Shown piece after piece: positions 53,398 through 62,597 of a stretch of 64,000 bases of DNA (position 1 is its first letter; every line of letters begins with the position of its first letter). The translations under genes and the position numbers were made by a program. The stretch lies in the NCBI RefSeq assembly GCF_000143415.4, contig NW_003314279.1, forward strand, positions 1,226,091 to 1,290,090. The letters run 5' to 3'. The notes beneath the pieces were generated by a model. The model was not told where the DNA came from. It did not search any database and saw only the letters and a program-made list of their open reading frames with translations. Origin of the DNA: Selaginella moellendorffii (taxonomy: Eukaryota > Streptophyta > Lycopodiopsida > Selaginellales > Selaginellaceae).

Positions 53398-55747
53398 ATG
53401 GGTGTCGTGGAGAGGAGCCGGGAAGTGATGGCAGTCATGGCGCTGCACGAAGCGCTGCGGAATGTGTGTATCAGCTCAGATTGGACTTACTCTGTCTTCT
53501 GGACCATCCGTCCCCGACCGTAAGAGGCAGCTCGCCTTAAGCCCCCTTCTCTCTCTCTCTCTCTCTCTTCTCCTCGTTGTTTCACTGCATTGCTACGTTG
53601 CTTGCTCTGATTCATCTGGCTTTCATCTCCAGGAGGTTGCGAGGCGGACTTGGATGCAAAGCCGGGGACGAAGGGAGCCTGTAAGTTCCACTTCCACATA
53701 TCAGCCTCACCAAAAGAGAAAAGAACGAACTTTGCAAGCCTTACGGTCTTTCTTCGTGTCTCACCTCGTGTCTTCCAGGATGCTCATGTGGGAGGACGGA
53801 TACTGCCGTCCAGCAGGCTGCTGCTCCGGCGACGCAGCCGCTGACAACAAGAACGAGGTGACCACCACCACCACTCCACCACTCGCCGGCAGCATTCACC
53901 GGGTTCACAGCGGCTTCAATCTGGGAGACGATGTGGAGGAGGAGGACCCTGTAAGGAAAGCGTTCAGAAAGATGTCAATCCAGCTCTACAACTATGGAGA
54001 AGGGTGCGTACTTGAAAAGACTCCGCCTTCCAGCTGTGAGGACTCATCTTGTTGCACAGATTGATGGGAAAAGTTGCCTCAGACAAATGCCACAAGTGGG
54101 TGTTCCGGGAGTCTTCCGAGACGGAGGTCGGCCCGCTCAACTACTGGCAAAGCTCCTTCGATTCGGTAAAATCCTCCTCTTCAAACGTTTCTTCTCGGGT
54201 TTATTGTAAGCTCCTCCCCCTTCGCAGCATCCACCCGAATGGATGGACCAATTCTCGGCTGGCATTCAGGTAGCTATCCGGAATTCTCTTTCTTCACGGG
54301 CTCTAAGAACTTTGTATACCATCTCGCAGACCATAGCTGTGATCCAAGCTGGGCACGGACTTCTCCAACTAGGATCCTGCAAGATCGTGAGTATCTCAGC
54401 TCTCCATTGCACGGCATTTTAACGTACCATGAGCCACAGGTTGCCGAGGACCTCCACTTCGTGCTACGGATGAGATACACATTTGAGTCGCTGGAGAACC
54501 AGGCCGGAGGAGGATTTCTCTCCCAGACGTTTGCTCCCATGAGGAACCGGTTCTTCTGCGGGTCTCCAACTGGAGCAGCAGCACCAGCGTCGGCTCTTCC
54601 CTCTCCCGGATGGCAGAACAATCAAGCCGCCTTCTTTCACACGCCTGCTGCTTCGTCTGACTTCCGGCTCAGACTTGGCGTCGCATGCGATCCAGTGATT
54701 CAGCCTGCTGCAAGTGACGATCCCAGCATAGCTTCCCTGAGGTTGTCACTCCAAAACGGCACCAGCACTTTCGACTTTCGAAATGGTACTGTTGTCGACC
54801 AAGATGGAGATACCGTCGTAGCAGCGGGAACCGGTCAGGCATTCGCAGGAATGAAGAGACCCGCTGGTTCGACAGGTGGCGACGTAGCAGCATCTCCGAG
54901 AGGTAACCTTCTGGCCAGAAGAATGCAGTACCAGAACACTAAGGTTGCCACCACGGTCGCCACCACAAACAGTCCGTCCACCAGCTTTCAGGAACTCCTC
55001 CAAACCGGGAGCAGCAATAACAACTTTGCCTTCCATGCGCCACGTCACGAGCACGATACGAGTCTCATGGTTCAGATCCCCCCGGTTATATCATCCGCCT
55101 CGCACAACTCTCCAATGGTAAGTCCCATGATCAGTCCAGGCGGTAGTAACAAACTTCAAAAGACTGGAAATGGCAGTAGCAGCAGCAGCGTGATCCAAGC
55201 CGCTCTTCAGGACGCACTGGAGAGAGCCGCTAGAGGCAACAGCAGCGCTTGCAGCTCTCCACTTTCTGTCCGCCTTTCCAAACTGGCAGCAGAACAGTCT
55301 CAGCAGTACGGTAGTGGTACCACCATCGCTGGCAGTCAATCTGGCGCACCGAAGCCTTTAACCTCAGAAGCTCCTGCTACCACTGCTAGTGCCGCTGCTA
55401 CTCCTGCTGCCACACCTCCACAGCAGCACTCGCATTTCCCACGAAGTCGCCCCGGCACGCCTGCGAGCAAGGATAATTACCACTCGATGAATAATAACAA
55501 TGCTAATGCTTGCCTTGCTGTTGATCACTCTTCAGCCATGCTTGTCACTAATAATGGCGGCGAAAGCAACCATGGCAACGTCAAGCACAGCCAGACGGAG
55601 CAGCGCCCGCTACATATTCCAGCAGCCACTTCGACTTGGGAGAATCTCAAGGAGAGCTGCCTGGACCTCCCAAGAAGAGCACCACCACCACCACCACCAA
55701 CTTCAGGAGATGTATATCCTGAGTTTATGGAAAGTTTCTTTGAGTAA
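53398..55747 (+). CDS. bHLH-MYC_N-domain protein (WNK-related type)
   Basis: Seven exons (53398-53519, 53633-53680, 53779-54003, 54060-54165, 54228-54269, 54330-54386, 54440-55747) keep phase and give 635 residues. The N terminus reads ALHEALRNVCISSDWTYSVFWTIRPRP, GCKAGDEGSLMLMWEDGYC, YNYGEGLMGKVASDKCHKWVFRES, NYWQSSFDS, HPPEWMDQFSAGIQTIAVIQAGHGLLQLGSCKI, VAEDLHFVLRMRYTFE. This is the MYC N-terminal/GAF-like domain found in plant proteins labelled WNK-related or LHW-type. No kinase domain and no bHLH helix are visible. The C-terminal 400 residues are Ser/Thr/Ala/Asn-rich and probably disordered. A nuclear regulatory role is plausible but not shown. Confidence 0.85.
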
Positions 55748-57428
55748 CTTTAAAAGTAAAGTGACTGCCGCGCTTCTCGAGCAAAGTTGCTGCCGCTGGC
55801 AAGTAAAATAACCTCTGTGTATGTGTCGGTGTTGTTCTTAAATTTGCAAGGAGCTCTCCCGGAGCCGACGAAGTGCAATAAAGTCGCCAGCCAGCAGAGG
55901 GCCTCGAATTCAAGCAGCACTTGAATGCATGTGAACCAAAATGGCAAAGCAGAATCCGCCTTCGTCAAAAAAAGTCGTCTCGTTCTTCCCGCATTATCCA
56001 CCCATCAGTTTCACTGCTTTCGGACGGATCCTGCAACCTCTCTGCTGCTCTCTGCTACGAGCTTGGTCGGTTGCTGCTTTCAGTTTGATAATTGAAGTGG
56101 CAACATATATCATGAGGCCACAAGGCTGCTACCGCTGCTGCTGCTGCTGCTGCTGCCTGCTGGCTTCTGGCTGCATGCATCCATCGGCTGCCTGTTGCTG
56201 CTGCCCGATCCTGGCAGGGGTCCTAACTGACGTGCAGTTAGTGCCCAAAGGGCCAAACTTCTGCAAAAGCGATGCAAATAATACGTGTCTGCTTGTGTTC
56301 ACTTCTGTTGATAAGTCATCGTCCAATAACCTCTCTGCGCTCGTTTGACAAATCTTCCTGCAGCTGGTCACGCAGTGAGCCGAGAGCGGTAACAATTAGC
56401 AGAGCAAAATCAGCGCCAGAACGGAGAACTTGCTACCTTTGCCGACGCCGAAACACTTTCTTATTGCTTTCACTTCAAGCCTGAATAGACAAAAGCGAAA
56501 AAGCCTTGTTTCAGTATTCTACTAAGCAAGTCAACTGAATTTGCAGTGTCACTTTGTCTCCACCTAATAGCATAAAGACGAGAGCACACTTACGTGACTG
56601 GTTTCCCTCGGGACGCACATCACGCATCACTCTCCTCCGTTGTCCATCCAAATCCATCAAGTCAGGGTAATCGCTTCAGACAACTCCCCTTCAACAAAAG
56701 AGGAAGGATGGAGGGAGGTGAGGTCCTGCACAAGAGGCCAGTGAGCTTCATGACAAAAGCTCACTAATAAGCTGTACGCATGGTACCTCGTTGGGAAGTG
56801 GACTCGGGTATATAGCGCATTTGTCTCTCTGCGGCACACCTCTTAGTGCTAGATGACACTGCTCCTTGTCGCCTAGCTTTGGCCTGATACTGGGAAATGG
56901 TGTTAAAAAGCAAAAGCAGATTCGACGCATTCTCGAGAGGTTTGAGTGGAGTGTCTTACTTATCTTCGTCAGGGAATCAATCGCGCGAACAAAAATCTTG
57001 CGCTCAGCACTACCGCTCCAAAAGAACACGAGATAACGATACTCTGGAACAAAAACAAAAGGTTGCTTTGGATTACAATAAAACTGGACCTGTCTGTACA
57101 TACATAAGCAAGGGGAGTGAGATTTGTTTACGGAACAAAACAAGCTCACTCCCACCCTGATGAAATCCATCATTGCACTCAGTATGCGTTCTTTGTTTTT
57201 TCGTTTTTTCCTGTCTTGCACAACAGCCAGCTAGCTGAAATGCATCGTCTTGTTAATGTACAAACTACCTAGGAGGTGAAGAAGAATCAAACGCAGGCAA
57301 ACAAGCGCTGGAATGGAATGCTGCAATGCCATGTGAGTAACGACACTCAATAGCCAGCCAGGGAATCAAGAAGACGAAAAAAAAACGAAAAAGAAAACGA
57401 GAAAGAGAAAAGAGCAAGCATTAGGAAG
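55748..57428. other. intergenic between convergent genes
   Basis: No gene seen. A (CTG)n cluster at 56127-56200 and scattered GCTGCT words are present. A 157-codon minus-strand frame (57221-56748) has no domain and uneven composition, so I do not call it. Much of 57230-57428 is probably the SCL3 3' UTR. Confidence 0.45.
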
Positions 57429-58964
57429 TCAAGCTTTCCAAGCAGACACCGAAAGCATTGGAGTGTCTTGCCAGCAAAGGATTAAAGAACCTTTTTCGCG
57501 GTGTAGCTTGTATCCGTCAGGCGAATGTATTGTCAGCAGTCGCTCCGCTTGCACGGCGGTTGTCGGGCTCAGGAGAGACGACGAGAAGTGTGCTTGCTCG
57601 AATCGCCTCTTCCAGCTCGATAGTGTTTCGTGCCTTTCCATCCGTTCCAGGCCCTCGCAAGCCACGATGTTCCTGATCTCCTGCCCGAAGATGAGCCTCT
57701 CCACGGTGATCCTCTCGCTGCTGTGCTGCGGGAGCGTCGAGTCCAGGGAATCGAAGATAGCCGAGTAGTAATGCAGCGCCGGAGCAAACCTCTCGTGTAG
57801 AGCACCATTGTGATTCGACTCCTGTTCCACCACCACCATGATCTTGGGACTCAAGCTGTGGAGGAGCTGCAACACGCGGCTGATTGTGCTGCTCGTTCCC
57901 GCCTTTGCTTCCCTGGGAGCCACTGGAAACACCCCGATTCCCAGCTCTAGCCCCGAGTCGTCGCGACCATTCGTCTCGATGCCATTGAAACCTGTTCCCA
58001 GCGCATCCCGGCTCCGCTTGCACCCGCTCTTGCTCTCCTTGAGCTCCTCCATCTTACAGCTCACAAACCCCGGCTCGCTCTTGCTCCTCTCCTTGAGCGC
58101 CAGGCCAAAACTTGCAGTACCGCCACCATCACCACCTCGGACTTTGCCATCCTCCTTCTCGTCGGCCAGGAGCGAATGGAGCTGCATGAGCGACGTCACA
58201 GCCACTGCCTCGCCGCTCTTGACGCCCAGCATGTCGCGCTCGAGCGCCGCCGGGCTCACCGCCACCGGGTGGAACTGGAAAGGGATGTCCAGCCGCTCTG
58301 CGCTCTCGGTGAGCTTCTGGCCCATGAGCGCCAGCACCTCGCGCTTCTCGTTCACCGCAGTGATCCGCAAGTGTGGAGGACCCTCCGGACGGCTACTAAA
58401 TGCCTGTAAGAGCGCCAGCCACTGGAGAACACTATTGCCACCGCCCACCTCCAAGTCCACGACGTGTACCACCTTCTCGCCTTGCATCGCGTCCAGGATG
58501 GCCTGGTTTGCCGTGAGGTAGCCGAACTTGAGGTACGGCGAGACCGAGAAGAGGATGTGCCGGGCCGCCGCTATGTCCGAGTCCGAGGAGAGCCGGGTGG
58601 AGTAGAGCGCCTTGTAGAGGCCGGGCCAGGACTTGGTGACCCGCGCAGCCAGCCCCTCGAGGAAATAGGTTGCCACGCGCTGCATTGGATCGCCGGTGAG
58701 CGACGCCAGGCCCGATAGCTGCTCCATGAAGAGATTGGCGTGCTGGAGATCGTTGCTGGCCACCGCATTGGCGCAGAGGTAGAGGAGGTGGATGAGGCGG
58801 AGGCCGCGCTCCTCCGACGATGGCGGCGGCGCCGGCGCGGTGGCGGTGGCGGTGGTGGTGGCGGCGGCGGCGGCGGGCGGAGAGGAGGATTGCAGTGACA
58901 GCAGAGAGTGAGAAATCGAGGCCTCCGACGGTGATGCGCTGTCCGCCTTGATCATTCCTGGCAT
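57429..58964 (-). CDS. SCL3: GRAS-family protein, SCARECROW-LIKE 3 type
   Basis: Intronless, 511 residues. The N terminus is short and Ala/Thr/Pro-rich. The GRAS domain starts RGLRLIHLLYLCANAVASNDLQHANLFMEQLSGLAS (LHR I). The VHIID box is VHVVDLEVGGG followed by QWLALLQAFSSRPEGPPHLRITAV, then the LHR II region (RLDIPFQFHPVAV, GEAVAVTSLMQLHSLLAD). KIMVVVEQESNHNGALHERF and ERITVERLIFGQEIRNIVACEGLERMERHE come next, and the SAW end is CWQDTPMLSVSAWKA. The SRPEGPPHLRI and QESNHNG segments are characteristic of SCL3, a regulator acting with SHR/SCR and DELLA in root and gibberellin responses. A 90-residue low-complexity loop enlarges it relative to angiosperm SCL3. Confidence 0.9.
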   Translation of the reverse strand: MPGMIKADSASPSEASISHSLLSLQSSSPPAAAAATTTATATAPAPPPSSEERGLRLIHLLYLCANAVASNDLQHANLFMEQLSGLASLTGDPMQRVATYFLEGLAARVTKSWPGLYKALYSTRLSSDSDIAAARHILFSVSPYLKFGYLTANQAILDAMQGEKVVHVVDLEVGGGNSVLQWLALLQAFSSRPEGPPHLRITAVNEKREVLALMGQKLTESAERLDIPFQFHPVAVSPAALERDMLGVKSGEAVAVTSLMQLHSLLADEKEDGKVRGGDGGGTASFGLALKERSKSEPGFVSCKMEELKESKSGCKRSRDALGTGFNGIETNGRDDSGLELGIGVFPVAPREAKAGTSSTISRVLQLLHSLSPKIMVVVEQESNHNGALHERFAPALHYYSAIFDSLDSTLPQHSSERITVERLIFGQEIRNIVACEGLERMERHETLSSWKRRFEQAHFSSSLLSPTTAVQAERLLTIHSPDGYKLHREKGSLILCWQDTPMLSVSAWKA

Positions 58965-59199
58965 CTTCCGGCTGGGAAGCGCGGATTTCTTGCTCCCAGC
59001 CCCGGGTATGTCGGCGAGATCAGAGCCTCGTCGCGCCGGCGCAACCTAGAAACCTCTCCCTTCCCTTCGGGAGAAAGAAGAGCGAGACAAGATCGATCAC
59101 TTACACGGTTCCGCCTTGGCGCGCCGATCATCACCAGATGGAGCGCCACCGGGGACGAAGACGACGGCGGCCGCCATAGCCAGGAAGCTCCTCGCGCCG

Positions 59200-59211
59200 G
59201 CCCTCTCTCTC

Positions 59212-59245
<34 letters not shown>

Positions 59246-59270
59246 ACCAAGAACTTACAATTTATAGGGC
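59200..59270 (-). promoter_or_regulatory. GA-repeat and TATA-like element upstream of SCL3
   Basis: A pure (CT)n run on the plus strand (59211-59242; GA on the coding strand) is preceded, in the coding direction, by CTATAAATT (about 59258-59266). This is a TATA box followed by a GA-rich leader, about 240-300 bp upstream of the ATG. Confidence 0.55.
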
Positions 59271-59813
59271 GAGAATTTAGCGCATTGGCATTCCACTTAA
59301 GAAGAGGTGCTTAAGTTAACCCCCACGACTCTAGAGGTTTCTTTTTCTTTGGCGAGGTACGCTAGTTGCAAAGCCGGTTGGTGGCGAATGCTACCCCAAC
59401 AAACAAAAGGAAAAACATATTAAAGGTATTATTTAAAGAAAAGATGAGACGATGGTTGACGGAAAAAGGTGGCGGTGGTGCCTTGTTGTTGCTGGTGGGG
59501 TTTACATAAACACACATATCCCTTCCTGGCCAACCGGGACGAAGGTCTAAGTTTCTTTAGAAGGGCCACCACCTTTTCTTTGTTTTAATATACTCAGGGT
59601 GGACATTCCACTGGGGGTTGAGTGACGAATCAAATCGTACGGTTGGTTTGTCTTGACACGATCCCAGTGCTTTGTCTCTTTGTTGTTACCGTGGCGGGGT
59701 CAAGGCCACTATCGACGACGAAAGGGTTTAACGCCAAAGTAAAAGTCCATTTTTAACACGGGTCGGTGAAAGAAAAATTAATGGAAATTAGGGTTTAGAC
59801 AATAGGTTGCACA
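59271..59813. other. intergenic between divergent SCL3 and zinc-finger genes
   Basis: No gene. A telo-box ATTAGGGTTTAG lies at about 59788-59799, just upstream of the zinc-finger gene start. Confidence 0.5.
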
Positions 59814-61210
59814 ATGGCTCTAGAGGGACGAAGAGCTGACGAGCAATGGGGGAGAAAGAGGCGCAGGGTTTGCAGCCATGGTAAATTGCGAATCTTGGGG
59901 CTTGTTTTGATCTAACTTTCGCTCGTTGTCAAGAACAAGTAGAGGTCTCTGACGACGGCGGCGAGACGTGGCGCAGAGCGGAGAGGAAGTTCGAGTGCTG
60001 CGCGGGGAAATGCAACCGGAGGTATGGAAATCTGCGCTCGTTTAACGAGCACCGGTGTGAGAGGCACAAGCTCCCGCCCGTGTCGCAGCTGCCCAAGGGC
60101 TTCAAATCGCGCAAGGGCGTCCCGCACGGCACGTACTACGCGCTCAAGAAGCAGCGCTACAACGAGGTCAAGGACTCTCTGCGCTTCAAGTGGAAGACCC
60201 AGCTCCAGAACGCGCGAGCGAACTTGAAAAAGGACTACATCCGGGTGTGGGATCCCAGCGGCAACTTCTCGCGCGAGCACTGGATCCGGAGGGTGGACAA
60301 GCTTCTCATACGGAAGATGAACGCCATGAGGGAGGAGCATCCTTTGGTGAGTTGGAAGTTCTAGCTAGATTTCGTTCTTCTTTGCTAGTTTCTACGTTTT
60401 GCTTTTGCGAGTTTATATGAGCTCCCGCATTGTAGGAAAGGTATCGGCCACAAGCTGGAGGCCGGCCATCGCACCAGGCTCGAATCGCGAGGCTCGAGGC
60501 TCTTAAGGCGGAAGTGGAGAGCTACAACGAAGAAGACGAGGATGTGAACGAGTATAACTCTTCCGAAGAAAACGAGCATGAGGTAAGGTGTCGCAAATGA
60601 TTTCTTCGTTGTGTTTTCGAATCGTCCTCATGATCAACAGGATGAACACGAGGATGATCGGCGAAACTCCATTTCAGAAGCCGAAGATGATGAGGTAACA
60701 AGCTATAATCTCTTATAGCGCTTCGTTTTGACATGATCCTCTCAGATGGATGGAAATGCTTTTGCCGCTCGCGATTCGATCGTGGAGATCCTCATGAACA
60801 TCAAGGTGAGCTATTTGACTATTGTCTACTTATTCATTGTCCGCGAACCTATTGTCAATTCTATAGGATGGTAGTAGTCACCACCACAACACAGCTCAAA
60901 CTCAGGTAATATTTCTCGTTTGCAAAGCTCTTTCTCTGGCACTTCACACTGTGATCTAAACAAGATGGATGCTTCGCATTCTCTTAAAGAGCAGGTGCGC
61001 CATGAAACTCACGAGCTTTTTCTTTTTCTTTCTGGACAGATCGAAGAACATCGAGAGACAATAGACGACATCAAGGCCACCGCTCGCAAGGAGATCGAAA
61101 AAATCACAGGATGGATAGCTAGGCAAAAGGAATTGATAGATAGTACCAAAGATGTGCAAGTTGCTCGAGAAATCTGTGAGACCATGAAGCATATCATCCA
61201 GAAATTATAA
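59814..61210 (+). CDS. unrecognised nuclear-looking protein with C2H2-like finger and C-terminal coiled coil
   Basis: Eight exons (59814-59880, 59934-60346, 60436-60582, 60641-60694, 60746-60805, 60867-60905, 60965-60994, 61040-61210) have GT-AG borders and keep phase, giving 326 residues. A basic start (GRKRRRVCSH) precedes a finger-like FECCAGKCNRRYGNLRSFNEHRCERHKLP. A basic conserved-looking block follows (PKGFKSRKGVPHGTYYALKKQRYNEVKDSLRFKWKTQL... DYIRVWDPSGNFSREHWIRRVDKLLIRKMNAMREEHP), then an acidic linker, then a helical end (IEEHRETIDDIKATARKEIEKITGW... KHIIQKL). I do not recognise the family. The DNA- or RNA-binding suggestion is inference from the finger and basic block. Confidence 0.75.
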
Positions 61211-61334
61211 TCCCCACTAGTCGTTTGCGAGGTGGACTTCACAATGATCCTCTTGAAAGTTGGCATTGCTACAAAACAAGGGAAAAGCATTGGAAATGCC
61301 ACTCGCTGATTAAAACCTCAAGAGCTTTCCAAGC

Positions 61335-62528
61335 ATGGATCCACACGCAGCGATGAACGCGGACGCGGGCCGGGACTTGGACGTGGTAATGACGGTGAGT
61401 TCTCGATCAAACTTCCAGTCTCTCTTCTCGGCCTGGAAGCCTGTCCTCCAGGACCACCACCTCATCGTAGTTTTGGAGACGGACGACGCCATGGACGAGG
61501 AGGAGCAAGACGAGCAGCAAAAAGTTCTGCAAAACCTCCTCCTCCTCCACGAACTTAACTCCGAGGTCGTCACCAAGCGGGACGCCGAGAAGTTCCTGGA
61601 GGCCCTGGCCACCAAGAGCAGCAAGCGCCACTCCATCACGCTCAGCTCCCTCCTCCTCAATCCTTTCGTTGGAAGCGCCTGTCGATCCTTCGGCTTTCTC
61701 GTCTCCAAAGCCCGCTACGTCGTCTCCTTCCTCGAGGACGTTGTCCCGGCCAAAGATCTCGGCTCCGGAGAGCTCCTGGACGCTGTCGAGCAGCACCTGG
61801 CCAATCTACGCTCCAAGGCCACGCCGTACTACTTCAACACCCTGTATGATCCACACCGCGCGGACTCGGTCGGCTTTGTCCGCGGCTACCCGTTTAGCCT
61901 GCGTCTCGGCGTCACCACCGTCATGTCGCACGGCTTGTCGCTCGGCTTGCCCGACTATGACGCTCCCACGGCCATTGTCAAGCCACACGAGCGCACGCAG
62001 CGCTACGTGGACGCCGTCGTCACCATCCCCAAAGGCTCACTATTCCCTCTCAGCGGATCCAACGTAGCGTTTGATCGACGGCTGATAGGACCATGCATGC
62101 TTCTTCGTCTAGGCATCGGCGGCCAGGATTCGCTGTTCTCGGGCTCTAGCAGCTCCACGAGTGTCGATGATGTCTGGGCTGGCTTGTGTGCTAAAGTGGT
62201 AGCGGACCATCTCGGCTTTGGCGTCAAGACTGGAGTTCCATACGTTTGGAGAGGACCTGATAGTTCTTTTTCTTCCAATGGCGCTGTTGCTGGGGCTCTT
62301 GCAAGCTTGAAGACCGAGTTTAAACCGCTGCTCCTGCTGGAAGACGTCGTACCTTTCTTCCAAACTCTTCGGCTTTCCAAGAATGCTACTAACGCGGAGG
62401 ATTGCTACGCGGAGATTGCTCGAATGGTTAAAGGTAAGCTGAGAGGTCTCGATCCGAGCTTTGAAAGAGTAGCTGCTGTCATGGAGACCTGGGCTGATGC
62501 CTGGAAAGCCATCAACTCTGCTGTGTAA
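61335..62528 (+). CDS. divergent UDP-arabinopyranose mutase / reversibly glycosylated polypeptide-like (GT75)
   Basis: Intronless, 397 residues. It aligns along its length with RGP/UAM. Segments include DLDVVMTV near the start, HHLIVVLETDD, SACRSFGFLVSKARY, TPYYFNTLYDPHRADSVGFVRGYPFSLRLGV, SHGLSLGLPDYDAPTAIVKPHER, RYVDAVVTIPKGSLFPLSGSNVAFDR, VWAGLCAKVVADHLGFGVKTGVPYVW and PFFQTLRL. UAM converts UDP-arabinopyranose to the furanose form at the Golgi. The position of the family DDD (metal/UDP) motif reads SFLEDVVPAKD, so the canonical motif is missing; family arginines in FVRGYPFSLR remain. It may be an inactive or regulatory paralogue like RGP5-type subunits, or a retrocopy, given no introns. 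Confidence 0.82.
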   Translation: MDPHAAMNADAGRDLDVVMTVSSRSNFQSLFSAWKPVLQDHHLIVVLETDDAMDEEEQDEQQKVLQNLLLLHELNSEVVTKRDAEKFLEALATKSSKRHSITLSSLLLNPFVGSACRSFGFLVSKARYVVSFLEDVVPAKDLGSGELLDAVEQHLANLRSKATPYYFNTLYDPHRADSVGFVRGYPFSLRLGVTTVMSHGLSLGLPDYDAPTAIVKPHERTQRYVDAVVTIPKGSLFPLSGSNVAFDRRLIGPCMLLRLGIGGQDSLFSGSSSSTSVDDVWAGLCAKVVADHLGFGVKTGVPYVWRGPDSSFSSNGAVAGALASLKTEFKPLLLLEDVVPFFQTLRLSKNATNAEDCYAEIARMVKGKLRGLDPSFERVAAVMETWADAWKAINSAV

Positions 62529-62597
62529 GATCTTCAAACAAAATTTATTACCTCTGAACGAAAGCCGAATAAAATATGAGTTATCTTCACCGGTGCT

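Noticed and set aside
56748-57221. 157-codon minus-strand frame
   Set aside because: No domain, no splice context, and it lies between convergent genes where UTRs are expected.
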